Shown here one piece after another: positions 22,443 through 33,719 of a stretch of 64,000 nt of DNA. Origin of the DNA: Aquatica leii. Its lineage: Eukaryota; Arthropoda; Insecta; Coleoptera; Lampyridae. The number at the start of each line of letters is the position of its first letter. Positions within the stretch are counted from its first letter, which is position 1. Under the pieces are notes generated by a model. The model saw nothing but the letters and a program-made list of their open reading frames with translations, was not told where the DNA came from and did not search any database. Position numbers and translations under genes: made by a program. Location: assembly GCA_035610365.1 (NCBI GenBank), contig CM069436.1:43159117-43223116 (forward strand), given 5' to 3'.

Positions 22443-24214
22443 GAAAATGATAATCGTGACGTATTTATTTGTTTGATAATTGACAATGATTTTGAACTAG
22501 TACTTATGTCAAATAAAAGACATGAGTAAATTGGACACCTGATATAAATAAGTTTAACAACCCTCAAAAAACAAAGAAGTGCATCCAAAATATTAATACA
22601 TTAAATAGTGGAGATCCTGTAATGAAACACAATATTACAATAATATATGTACTTGATTTTATTTATTACGTATTTAAATAAATTAACATTAGTGAGTTTA
22701 TTTACGACTACAAACACGCTTAATAGTAATAACAGTAATAAATGCAGTACGTTAAAAGTCAAATAATAAAAAAATTATCTTTAGTATCGATAGAGATAAT
22801 CTAATAATACCATTAAATCAAAGATAAAAATCTTACCTAGAAACTTAAACCATATCCTCGTTATAAAAAAGTTGCGTGTAGATAATGTCTTAAAGAAACT
22901 TATACTTTTAATTAAACTTCGCGTTGAAAGTATTAATGTCAAGGTGACAGACATTTAAAACATTTCATGTGTTACAATAAAAAGACATCAAAAGTGTTAT
23001 ATTGTTTACAGCATATATCAGTCATACATAAATCAAGAAAAACACTGAAACAAAGTCTTATATATTTATAATAACCGGAAAAGACAAGACGATTTAGTAT
23101 TTTGTTTTTATTTAACACACTTCTGGTTAATTCAAAAATACGTTTCATCATTGTCGAAAACAATGAATCATACACTCATATAAATTCTTTTGCAGAAAAA
23201 ACGTCTTTTATTCTAAATTTGATATTACTCTAGAAGTTTTTCTATAACACAATCGTTAGTAAATCTTTGGCTCAACTAAAAAATTACAAGAAGTCAAATA
23301 TAGTATGTACTAGCGATTTTAAGTTAAGTTTCACTTAGAATTTATTATTTAAGTCGATAGAAAAAGTGACGATATAACTAGTTATGTAAAAATAAAATCA
23401 AAGCCACTGTTAAAACGGGTTGAATTAAAATATTCAACTTTTTTTTTTATATGAGAAATTGAAATTTTGATAACTGTTAAATCAATAAAAGTGTCTTGTT
23501 TACAATATATTTTTTAAAGATGCAACGTTGAACTTGAATGATAATTTTTAAAAGCAAAAACCGTTGCAGAAAAAAATTGGCAAAACTCTTGGTAACTGTA
23601 AATGCTAAAAAATGCGTTATCTATTAATTTAAACAAATATATAATTTTTAAATCAAATCATAATAAATTCATAATTTAAATGCAAATCTTACAAAACTAT
23701 CAATTAGATTAATTAGAATAAAATTTTCCTTTTCAGTATTTTTAATGTTTCAACGCTTCATATCAGTCTGTTAATGTTTAAATAATTAATCCAAACAAAA
23801 ACAAATTTGCAGAAATATAAAGGCACAGTTAGAAACTATATTTAAGTTATTTACGTATTTAAATTACAAAAAAAAAATTGCGGCGTCTTTTGTACCAATG
23901 ATCTCTGTTAATGTGTATTTTGCAAGATCAAACAACGGTGCTAAGAATAATTTTGATAAAGTCTTATAAAAAAAGTACACTAACAAGAATATTTACACAT
24001 TGGAAATGATTTCAAAATGAATAAAACGATAACAATAATTATACATTTTCTGTCTATAATATACGAACATTAACAACTAACCGTTGACTAAAACTGTAAA
24101 TTAAAAAAACAAAATACATAACTATTATTTTCTCTCTTTTTATATGTTTGTTTATTTTAACATTATATTAGTGTAATAATGGACGTATTAGTGTTTAGTT
24201 TACAAATACTTTTT
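22443..24214 (+). repeat. 1.7-kb direct tandem duplication, copy 1
   Basis: This segment starts at GAAAATGATAATCG and is matched along its length by 24259-25945. Examples are GACATGAGTAAATTGGAC, CAAAAAACAAAGAAGTGC, GTGACAGACATTT, AAATCAAGAAAAACACTGAA and GTGTTTAGTTTACAAATACT. Identity is roughly 80-85% by eye with many indels. Open frames (for example 22972-23175, minus) are not preserved between copies, so it is probably non-coding. Confidence 0.85.
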
Positions 24215-24258
24215 TTAATTATTCTTGGTTTTTTGCATAAATATTTGCTCTTTTTTGT

Positions 24259-25945
24259 GAAAATGATAATCGTAATGTATTTATTTGTTGATAATTGACG
24301 ATGATTCCGAATTAGTATTTATCTCAAAGAAGACATGAGTAAATTGGACTTAGTAATCGTAAAAACTATCAAGAAAATCTCTGTCACCTAATACAAAATA
24401 AGTTTAACAACCTTCAAAAAACAAAGAAGTGCTTCCAAATTATTAATACATAAAATAGTAGAGATCTTGTAACTGAACACAATATTAGAATAATATACCA
24501 TTATTTTATTTATTACATATTTGTATAAACTAACATTAGTGAGTATATTAGCAACTATAAACACGCCTTACTAATAATAAATGCGGTATCTTAAAAGTAC
24601 CTAATCAAAAGCTACCTACAAGTGTTGTAACTTGTAACTTACAATAAAATTATCTTTAAAAAAAACTTTTAATTAAACTTGGCGTTGAAAGTATCAATGG
24701 CAAGGTGACAGACATTTCAAACATTTCATGTGTGTTAAAAAGCAAACAAAAACAAATGTTTTATTGTTTACTGCATATATCAGTCATACAAAAATCAAGA
24801 AAAACACTGAAACAAAATCCTAAATATTTATAACAACCGGAAAAGACAAGACAATTTAGTGTTCGAAAACATTGAATCGTAATCTTATATAAATTTGATC
24901 AAATTCTTTTGCAACAAAAACGTCTTTTATTCTAAATTGGATATTACTCTAGTAGTTTTTCTACAACACAATCGTTAGTAAGTCTTTGTCTCAACTGAAA
25001 AATTACAAGAATTCGAATATATATAGCATTAGCGATTTTAAGTTGAGTTTCACTTAGAATTTATAATTTAATTTGATAGAAGAAACGACCATATAACTGG
25101 TTATGTAAAAATAAAATCAAAACCACTGTTAAAACGCGTTGAATAAAAATATTCAGCTTAATTTTTTATGTAAGAAAATGAAATTATGATAACTGTTAAA
25201 TCAATAAATTGTTTACAAAAAAAAATTTATCTTTCTAAAGATGCAACGTTGAACTTGAATGATAATTTTTAAAAGCAAAAACTGTTGCAAATAAAATTTT
25301 CCAAAACTTTTGGTAACTATAAATGCTAAAAATGCGTTATTTATTAATTTAAACGTAAATCTATAATTTCAAAATAAAATCGTGATTAATTCATAATTTA
25401 AATATAAAATCAATAGCATAAAATTTTACTTTTTAGTATTTTTAATGCTTCATCGTTTCATGTCGGTCTCATATTGTTTAAATAATTAATCCACATAAAA
25501 ACAGATTCGCAAAAATTGATTTGAAACACGTATAAAAGCACAGTTAGAAATCATATTAAAATTATTTACGTATTTAAATCACCAAAAAAACATTTTTGCG
25601 GCGTGGCACAATGATCTCTGTTAATTTGTATTTTGCAGGATCAAATAACGGTGCTAATATTAATGTTGATGAGATTTTATAAAAAAATACACTTAACAAG
25701 AATATTCACAGATTTGGAAATAATTTTTTTAAAATTAATAAAACAGTAACAATGATTATACATTTTTTGTATAATTCCAATACTGACAACTAATTATTAG
25801 ATTAAAACTATAAATTAAAACCTAGTTATAAGTTGACAGAACTTCTTAGATCACTATTATTTTCTTTCTTTCTATATGTTAACGTACTTTGAACATTATA
25901 TTAATGTAATTAAAGACGTAATAGTGTTTAGTTTACAAATACTTT
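24259..25945 (+). repeat. 1.7-kb direct tandem duplication, copy 2
   Basis: This copy is separated from copy 1 by a 44-bp spacer (24215-24258). It is shorter, with a deletion of about 80 bp relative to copy 1 near 24860. Shared landmarks include GATGCAACGTTGAACTTGAA, CAATGATCTCTGTTAAT and GTGTTTAGTTTACAAATACT. No coding capacity is evident. Confidence 0.85.
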
Positions 25946-26115
25946 CTTTGTATAAAAATGAATTGCAGAAAACCGTTAAATATTGCAAAAAAATGCTTTT
26001 TTTACAGGTAGAATACTTAAAACTTATAAATTAAATTAAATGAAAAATATTGACATTAACGGTAAAAGATACAATTTCTAAATTTTAATTTAAATTTTCG
26101 TGAACAATTAAGAGA

Positions 26116-26242
26116 AGAAAACTATAAAATAGTACGGAAGGTAGAAAAGTTGTCATAAAATTTAATGACAGCAAATGTCAATGATCTGTTGACAAATAAC
26201 GCCGTTAAAATCCTCACTATAAAATAGGTTAGGAACATTGTC
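26116..26242 (+). repeat. 130-bp local duplication, copy 1
   Basis: This aligns with 26390-26520. Both start GAAAACTATAAA.TAGTACGG and end GAACATTGTC, about 85% identical. The 147 bp between them contains a hairpin whose stem is TGTGGAAA/TTTCCACA at about 26252-26281. Confidence 0.75.
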
Positions 26243-26389
26243 TTTACAATTGTGGAAAACAACACCAATGTGTTTCCACAACCATACCGACAGACATCCG
26301 TACTCTTTTAAGTCGTGTAGACATTACCAACGTATTTAAAATGTTTTTAGAACGCCATCCTGTAGTAAAAATACCACGTATGATATACA

Positions 26390-26520
26390 GAAAACTATAA
26401 ATTAGTACGGAAGATAGAAAAGTTGAGTTGTCATAGGATTTAATGACAGCGAAAGTTAATGATCTATTGACATGTAACGCCGTCAAAATTTCAACTATAA
26501 AATAGATTAAGAACATTGTC
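26390..26520 (+). repeat. 130-bp local duplication, copy 2
   Basis: Second copy of the 26116-26242 unit with a 5-bp insertion (GAGTT). The antisense open frame covering both copies (26244-26579) matches no family I recognise and is probably fortuitous. Confidence 0.75.
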
Positions 26521-26579
26521 AGCTGACGAGTTCCTAAAGAACGAGACAGCTGTCCGCTAGTTCTGATGTTGTTCCCCAC

Positions 26580-27390
26580 AGTTGATGTACCGCAAATGTG
26601 TATATTTTTAAATTTGTAACAGTATGTTGATTTCGTACCTACAGATCATGCCATTGTAAAGTATTCATTAAAAATACTTATTACTACAAGACGGTGTGCC
26701 TGCTATAAAATTTGAGCATTGAATTATGGCTAAAAGGTAAAAAGTATTTTGAAAAAATGAAAGAAGATAGATTTAAATTATTGTTTAATATTTTTTTTAC
26801 ATTCGTCCAAAATAAACACAATGTCCGCTAATTCGTTCTGCCAAAAATTCATTTTAAACGAAAGTTAATAAAGTAGAAAGTAGTAATAGGTAATATTGTG
26901 ACTAAACACAATAAGTAACTTCTACTGGATATTTGTTTTTTGTTTATTAGAAGCAAAGCTTATTACAATAAACCAGTTTGATTAAAATAATGCTTGTTGT
27001 GATTTAATTAAAAATTATAAATATCTCATAACTGTTAGGAAAAAAAGGACAAGTGCAAATTGATATAGAATTAAAAACTACATTAAAAACAATTAAAAGA
27101 AATCGAGGATGTCATTAAAAAAATGAGTTTCAGCAATGTAAAAAAAAATCTTTTAGACTATTTAAATACGTCTGACTTTCAGCTTCAAATTTACAAAAAC
27201 TAATTCCAAAATTTCAACACATTAGTTTGGTGACTATTTCTTCCTGATGTTGCATTAAAAAAAACTGCTCTAAAATGGAAATACCGCAATCAATTAAAAA
27301 AATTTAAAAAGTATTTTTTATTTAAATTAGACCTTCATCAAACAGCATAAAAAAACGATGGGTTGTTATTTAAAAAAGTGTAACTTTATG
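26580..27390. other. AT-rich spacer
   Basis: No gene or repeat was recognised. Confidence 0.45.
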
Positions 27391-27412
27391 TTGCCCAGCA
27401 CACCCTGTATAA
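27391..27412 (-). mobile_element. Terminus of a CAGGGTGT-type element
   Basis: CAGCACACCCTGTATA is the complement of a TACAGGGTGTGCTG terminus. It resembles the ends at 30143/31084 and 50743 and the CAGGGTGT termini common on insect Tc1/mariner-type repeats. The other end was not located. Confidence 0.4.
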
Positions 27413-28001
27413 ACAAAAAAAATTTTAAAACATGCAGTTTATTAATAGAAATTAGTACATTATACTAAACAGTTTTTGCTGACATTTATACAAAGGCACT
27501 AGAAACCGAGGCCAAAGTAATGGCAAACCTTGTATTTTCATTTTACAAGAAATAATTTATTTGATATTTATCTAGGTACTCTGTCTACACTTTTCAACTT
27601 TTTTAAGAAGGTCCTATCTAAGAAACAGTTTTAGAATTCCCACAATTGTAGATCCACCGGTAGTTGTACGTACAAAACCATTTTTAAAATGATAAAATAG
27701 ATTTGACTCAAGCAAAAAATATTTTGTCAAAAAAAAAAAAAAACATGTAGTCAAATTTATTTGAAGAGATAAGCGATTAAAAAAAACAAACAATATATGT
27801 ATTTAACTTACTAGTATCAACTTCAAAATAAAAAAAACTTATTGATTACATCAAAACCATTAATAATTTTTTTGTAGAAAATACTAACCATGGTGTTAAG
27901 TCAGTAAGAAAGTTATACAAAATATCTTTGCTTTCTATGTTTATAGATAGTAGTTCAAGTTAGTTTAACCACCGGCGAAAAAGACACTAGCTACTAAAAC
28001 A
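27413..28001. other. AT-rich spacer
   Basis: Nothing assignable was seen. There are several A-runs, including about 14 A at 27730-27743. Confidence 0.45.
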
Positions 28002-28259
28002 TTGTACAACGCATGCTGGCATCATATGGGACTCTACAGTAAAGAACAGAGTAAAAGATTTCACCAGAATATCTTTGATTTTGAAAGACGTTACAAAATA
28101 AAATCGGATATCAACATGTTACTGGTACTCAATGGAGAAACCAAAGAAAGAGATCGGAAACAAATTTGGAGAAGCATCAAAGAGAAAAGAAGAAATGATT
28201 TTACAAAAAAAAGATTACCTAAAATTGTGTATAAATATCGAAAACAATTTTTTGATTAG
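28002..28259 (+). pseudogene. Fragment of an unidentified protein family
   Basis: The frame reads CWHHMGLYSKEQSKRFHQNI, then FERRYKIKSDINML and a basic tail before TAG. The arrangement S-x-E-Q-[SG]-[KE]-R-F-H-Q-[ND]-I, five or so residues, E-x-R-Y, and N-M resembles the C-terminal part of a family of uncharacterised, transposon-associated proteins in invertebrates. I cannot name the family with confidence. The start codon is GTG-like/internal, so the N-terminus is missing. Confidence 0.45.
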
Positions 28260-30142
28260 TTGTAAGAAAATAAATATAATTAATTCATTGCATAAAATAA
28301 CTGCTTTTATTAAAAATTAGTTTTTATTTTGCAAAAAACCTATGATGATGGAATATTATGAAAGTAATTTTTAGAATCTGTGATTTTTAAACATGTAATT
28401 CACCAACAATATCCCATGCAACTGAAAACAAAAACTTAGCCGATTTGTGTAATTTTCTAACACATCCAAACAATAAATTTATAATGACATTATTATTTTT
28501 ACAAAAAGAATAAAACAATAAAACGCGTTAAAGTATACTTTAAGTTATGTTTATAATTGAATGCATTATACAAGGGAGTTATAAAGTTGTTTGTTATTTC
28601 GTCAAGGAACCAACTAAATGATACCAACAAATCAAAATATGTGACATTCATTGTAGAAATTAAAAAAAAAAATTTTTAACATTATTTTGTTAGATATTAT
28701 TTATCTAAAAACATCACGCTGTTATGTGCGTCGAAAATCATTTTATTTAACAATGCATTTTAAAATTATCATGCAAACAGTATTATTTAAAAAAATAATT
28801 TATTAAAACATTAGTTAATATTTATTATTTGCTTAAAAAACTTTTTTATACTAATTCATTATGAGTCTAAAAATTCAGCCTAAGTATATTTCAACAAATT
28901 TCTATTAACAATGCTAATTAAGTAATAATATGCACACGTAACTTTTTTTTCATTTATTTTTTTATTAATAACATTACTTTATAATAAAAAATTTAAGTAA
29001 ACGCATAACTTTTGTTAATGTATGGTATTAGTTATTAAATTTAATTTGAGCGACGTGCACTAGTAAATTTCAGTTAATTATTTTATTTTCAACAATTGCA
29101 AGGTAACAATCTAAATATAAGTACTTACACCTAAAATTATATAATATATTATCACGTTTATTTTTTCTGACAATACATAAATCTTATTAACTATTTAAGT
29201 ATTTTATTACTGTAATTTTAATAATAGATTGTGTTTATTGCATATATTATAAATAAAAGTTACATGGTATGCACAACTAGTTTCCAAAAGTAATAAGATC
29301 ACACCAGAACTGCTTTAAAATGTAGAACGTTTTAGAATTCGTTCTAAAAATTATGCATCGTTTTAAAAATAGTTTTATAGAAACAAAACGATCTGCTAAT
29401 AAAATAAGAAATGTTGTTAAATTTGGTATTATAATAAATTAACTAATTAGTAATAAATACCAAACATTTTACATAGATTATTCTAATAGTTTTTTTTTTA
29501 AATTAAGTTGAGTGTGTTTTTTTTGCTAGTACACAAAGCTTGACTATTTTTTTTATAACTGTTAATTATCTTAATTTAGACAATAAAACGATAATTATAG
29601 ACCAATGATTATCTACAAATCATTTTTAAAATTAAAATACTGCACATTTTTAATCATAACTTTATCTAAACAATGATTTTTATGTTTAAATAATTTTTTT
29701 ATTTAAAATTGTTTAAACTTTTCTGTTAAATTAGACACGAGTATGCAATAAAATGTCACATCTACAGAATTGGCAACCAAAACAAGACAGTTACTGTAAA
29801 ATCTAATAACAAGTAGGTTAAAAAAATGCTTTATATTCTGAGCAAAAAATCTACTCAGATTTTATTAACAAAGCTTTATCAAAAATTGCAATTGGTAACA
29901 AGAATAAACCAATGATAATAATAATAATAATTTTCTACATAACACGTCGTTTAATCAACACTTTTTTTGTTAAGCACTTAAAAATTGTTTTTTTTTATTC
30001 GTTTCAACATCGTTTATTACGGTTATTACAATTTTTTTTATCATATAGTCTAAACATTTTTGACAAAATTGTTTAAAATTTGTATTATAGTTAAAAAAAA
30101 TTCGATATTTAAGTACAAAGTTTTAAGTTTCTGGACTACTAT
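28260..30142. other. AT-rich desert
   Basis: No gene was recognised. It contains a short (ATA)n tract at about 29915-29931. Confidence 0.55.
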
Positions 30143-31084
30143 ACAGGGTGTAACAAGTATAACTAATAATCTCTTAATAAGGAGTAGATATGATAATTTA
30201 TAACACATTTTGTTCATACCCATGTGGTCTAGCTTTTCATTAATTTTTCTTAAATTTTTTTGTAATAATTAGATGTAATTACTAACTTGATGTTCGTTAT
30301 AAGAAAACGTGATATAAAATGATTAAAACCGTTGGAATTCAAGTTTACTATTAACCATTAAGTTTCTGATGAGAACATTTAAGAGATATGGTGTCGTGCT
30401 AAAATCAAGGTTGTTTTTAATTTACTTCAAGGTTCTTAATTACGGCCGAAAAAAGTAAAGTAACAATGTCAATCGGTTATTATGAAGTCATAAATGTAGA
30501 AATCAAAAAATGGAATTAGTAGATAATACAAAAAATTATGAAACTAAATTGAACTACTAACAAAACTAAATGCCGAATACCTAACTACAAAAATAATTTA
30601 ATGTATTTAAAATATCTTGGAATAAATAAAATCGAATCAAAAGTAACGCACCACCGAAATAGACACAATGATCCCTGAATGGTCAGAAAAAGGAATTTTA
30701 GCTACATAATCTTATTTTATGTTAACCAAGGTAACAGTAAAACTAGACAAAACAATCTTATCGCATTCTTGCACTTTGTAGGTGTTGTTTACTAATAAAC
30801 AATTCTGAATTGAGTCATTGGCTTTTTTTCCTACAAATTTACAATAGACTATAACAGGGTCGTCTTAAATTTTAGTCTTAACTTTCGAAAACTATAAGAA
30901 ATGAACCTTATGTTTATAATGCAAATATCATTTAAATCAAATTGATGCTATAGAGAATTTATTTATATTTTATACGTAGGCTCGTTAACCACGAGATGGC
31001 GACTACCACAACACTTTTATATAAATTAAATCATTGCAGCTATCTCCCTTTAAGAGATTATTAGTTATACTTGTTACACCCTGT
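30143..31084. mobile_element. 942-bp element with perfect 35-bp terminal inverted repeats
   Basis: ACAGGGTGTAACAAGTATAA begins a 35-bp sequence (30143-30177) whose exact complement is at 31050-31084. Weak similarity extends a further 10-15 bp. The interior has no open frame and no recognisable transposase, so this is a non-autonomous DNA transposon. The CAGGGTGT tip is shared with other insect elements. The flanks (TACTAT on the left, TTAATG on the right) do not give a clear target duplication, so mariner (TA) assignment is a guess. Confidence 0.8.
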
Positions 31085-31280
31085 TTAATGTACTTTTAAA
31101 ACACTTCAAACCGTTTCGTCATGTTTTTTTACTATACTATACGATAAAAAGTATATTTTTTATGTCTATTCAATCACTCATATTTCTTTTGCATTTAAAA
31201 AAAAAAAGAAAAGACAAATGCAAAGTTAATATACAATACGTTTTATCTTTTAAAAACAAGAAAATTGTTGAGATATTTAC
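31085..31280. other. Short spacer before gypsy relic
   Basis: AT-rich, with no feature recognised. Confidence 0.4.
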
Positions 31281-32821
31281 ATGCCAGAAAAACATCTACA
31301 CAATGCAGACTTATTATTGAGAAATTATATAATTAAAAAAAGAACAGATGACTCTGCAATGTTAGAGGTATTACGCAACATTAAAAACATTGCAAACATT
31401 ATAGAAAATAAAAAATTAGAATTACAAATAGAAACGGATAAAGATCCAATTTTAAAACAAATTAACCGGTTTTGTGTTAATCAATGGAGATGTTCAAACG
31501 AATTTGCATCTTATTTTAATATAAAACATAATATTACCATGGTTAAAAATATCTTATTGTACAATAAGCGTTTAATTATATCTAACTTTTTAAAACAAAA
31601 TATGATTGCATTAGTACATGAGAGTCATTTCGGCATAAATAAAACGCTTAATTTAGCTAAACTAAGTTTTTACTGGGTTACATTAATATCAGAGATTAAG
31701 TAGTATGTCAATAGTTGCAAGAGAAACACTCATAAAGCATACAATACCAAACAAGCCGTTTTCCAAAATTGCGTCGAATATTGATTGCAGATAACATGCA
31801 CTTCATATAACTTTAAAAAATTTGAAATTTTTACTAGTAGTCCTCACTATCCAAGAAACAACAAAATTGCAGAAGCAAGAATACAAATCGCTAAATCAAT
31901 ATTAAAAAAAGAATGCGACAGATAGTGGGTTAATAAATGACAGATCATCGGAAATTACAACACTTAGTTATACACATTCAGAATTGCTCATGAGAAGAAA
32001 ACAAAACAAAAATATCGATTAGTCAAAATTAATTAGCAAAGCACACAAATACGTCTCCCGCTTATCAAAAAATTATTGATAAACAATCGTTGGCTAAATA
32101 TTACTATGGCGTAACCTCAAAAGCACAAACTAATTTTGGGACAGGAGATAATATAACTATAAATTCTAATAGCACGTGGAAACCAGCTAAAGTTGTTAAA
32201 AAATGTAATGAACCAAGGTCTTACATGGTAAAAACACAAGCAACCAGCTCTTACAAAGAAATAGTATCCATCTTATAAAATTGTTAAATAAACTAACTTT
32301 TAAAGTGGCACCACTTAATCTTGACATAAGCAATGAGAACCCAAGTTACGACAACATCTTAAGCACTGTGAGTGAATCTCACAATCAATTACCAATTATA
32401 GACTAGTGCTGGGCGATACGTAATTTTGTGTATTGAATATCGATACGCAATTTATATCGATACGTATCGAAATATCGATACGTATCGGAGTATCGATACG
32501 TATCGGAGTATCCATACGTATCGAAATATCGATACGTATCGGAGTATCGATACGTATCGGAGTATCGAGACGTATCGGAGTATCGATACGTATCAAAATA
32601 TCGATACGTATCGGAGTATCGACATGTATCGGTAATCGGTATACCCAATACGTATCTAAATATCAATATATATCGATACGAGCTTGTGGTTTGTATCGGC
32701 GTATCGATACGCCAGACGTATCGATACGTATCGATATATCGATACAACGACCCAGGACTATTATAGACATACAAGAGAAAGGCAATCGCCAAGTAAGTTT
32801 AAGGATTACATATTAAGCTAG
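31281..32821 (+). pseudogene. Ty3/gypsy integrase relic, interrupted by a MITE
   Basis: The zinc-binding H2C2 region reads ALVHESHFGINKTLNLAKLS (about 31609). The first part of the integrase core is deleted. ADNMHF (about 31790), then TSSPHYPRNNKIAEARIQIA (about 31832-31893), carries the second Asp and the final Glu of the DDE triad (Gly of NG replaced by Lys-Ile). WKPAKVVKKCNEPRSYMVKT (about 32180) is the conserved post-core domain. The frame extends past 32278 in another phase (PLNLDISNENPSYDNIL) to the MITE at 32404. It ends after it with SPSKFKDYILS and a stop at 32819-32821. Multiple stops and shifts show it is dead. Confidence 0.8.
32404..32760 (+). mobile_element. hAT-like MITE built of TATCGATA/CGATACGTA repeats, copy 2
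   Basis: The element runs from TAGTGCTGGGCG to CGACCCAGGACTA with a perfect 8-bp target duplication TTATAGAC (32396-32403 and 32761-32768). Its right-hand ~90 bp, including GAGCTTGTGGTTTGTATCGG, is the complement of the left end of copy 1 with essentially one mismatch. The interior is an array of an 18-bp unit GATACGTATCGGAGTATC (variant GATACGTATCGAAATATC), about nine units. TATCGATA occurs 13 times by hand count. It inserted in the 3' end of gypsy pol. The length difference from copy 1 is due to unit number. Confidence 0.93.
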
Positions 32822-32862
32822 AGTAATGTTTACCGTTATTTTTATTATATGTATTATTAATC

Positions 32863-33165
32863 TTAAAGAGAGGTATATTATAGAGTTAATAAGCAAGCCA
32901 GCAACGTGCAAATGACGTGCACTGACACGATCATGGGCGTGGTCAACGCGGTCATTATTAAAATGCAACGGTTTTATAAATATAAAAATGCAAGTATTAG
33001 CAATGATTTGCAAGTATATTCATTAATCATCTCACCAAAACCGTGTACACCAAGACTAATCAAGGTGTATGAAACAATTGGTATGATTGAGAATTGTTTT
33101 GAGCTAATTAATTTAAACATTTTATGGTTAGCAGCTGCTGCACCATATGTAGCAGTATTGAGTTG
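32863..33165 (+). other. Probable 3' LTR (partial) of the gypsy relic
   Basis: A purine tract AAAGAGAGG (about 32863-32872) lies 40 bp after the pol stop codon, where a polypurine tract is expected. It is followed by TATATTATAGAGTTAATAAG, a possible degenerate LTR start (TG changed to TA). The right LTR boundary is not visible and there is no second LTR for comparison. The short open frame here (32906-33166) has no recognised domain. Confidence 0.4.
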
Positions 33166-33229
33166 AAAAATTGAAAGATTTTTGTTAGCATCATTTCGTG
33201 AAATAATTCAATGAAAAACTTAGTGATCT

Positions 33230-33716
33230 GGATACATTTTTATTTGACGGTACATTTTGCTAATATTAGCTGACAGCGTAGATGTATTGTCTGAATTGAA
33301 TTAAAATGTAAAAAATCTTGTTTTCTTCTGTATTGTAATTCATTAAAAAGCCCATCGTTGGTTCGAGACCTTCCATCAAAAACATCTCTTAACTTAGTTG
33401 TAACACTTGAATCTTTATAAACACTATGATGTGGAAGGTAATAAGCCAGTACTGGCTTGGGATCATTGATAACATTTTTTAAATAATTCAATTCCTGATA
33501 TTAATGAATTGGTATAGAGTAATTTAAGGTCTGGATGTAACAATATTATTCCTCAAGAGAATAAATTCTTTTGATTTCTGTTTGAAAAAAGTTTTTTAAC
33601 AATTCTGGAGAGTACTTGAAAGGTAACTTAACAATAAATTGTTCATTAAGTGCTCTAGAAGTATTATTTATAAACAGTTGTGTACATTCTTGATCATCTG
33701 GTAGCATAAAATTAAT
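33230..33716 (-). pseudogene. Antisense BEL/Pao reverse-transcriptase fragment
   Basis: Reading leftward from 33716, FIVKLPFKYSPELL (about 33640) and later PVLAYYLPHHSVYKDSSVTT, then KLRDVFDGRSRTNDG (about 33470-33350), match the Pol region leading into BEL/Pao RT, whose hallmark is YYLPHHxVxKxSSxTTKxRxVFD. A frameshift and a stop lie near 33500-33560. The catalytic palm is missing, and the piece ends near 33230. It abuts the Tc1/mariner relic on its upstream side. Confidence 0.8.
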
Positions 33717-33719
33717 TGT

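Noticed and set aside
22972..23175. 67-codon minus-strand frame inside the 1.7-kb repeat
   Set aside because: The equivalent region of the second repeat copy is deleted and shifted, so coding is not conserved.
26244..26579. 111-codon minus-strand frame
   Set aside because: It spans a local duplication and a hairpin, has no recognised domain, and is most likely chance.
32456..32640. Regular 18-bp array resembling a CRISPR array
   Set aside because: There are no unique spacers, the repeat is palindromic and continuous, it lies in a eukaryotic MITE, and no cas-like gene is present.
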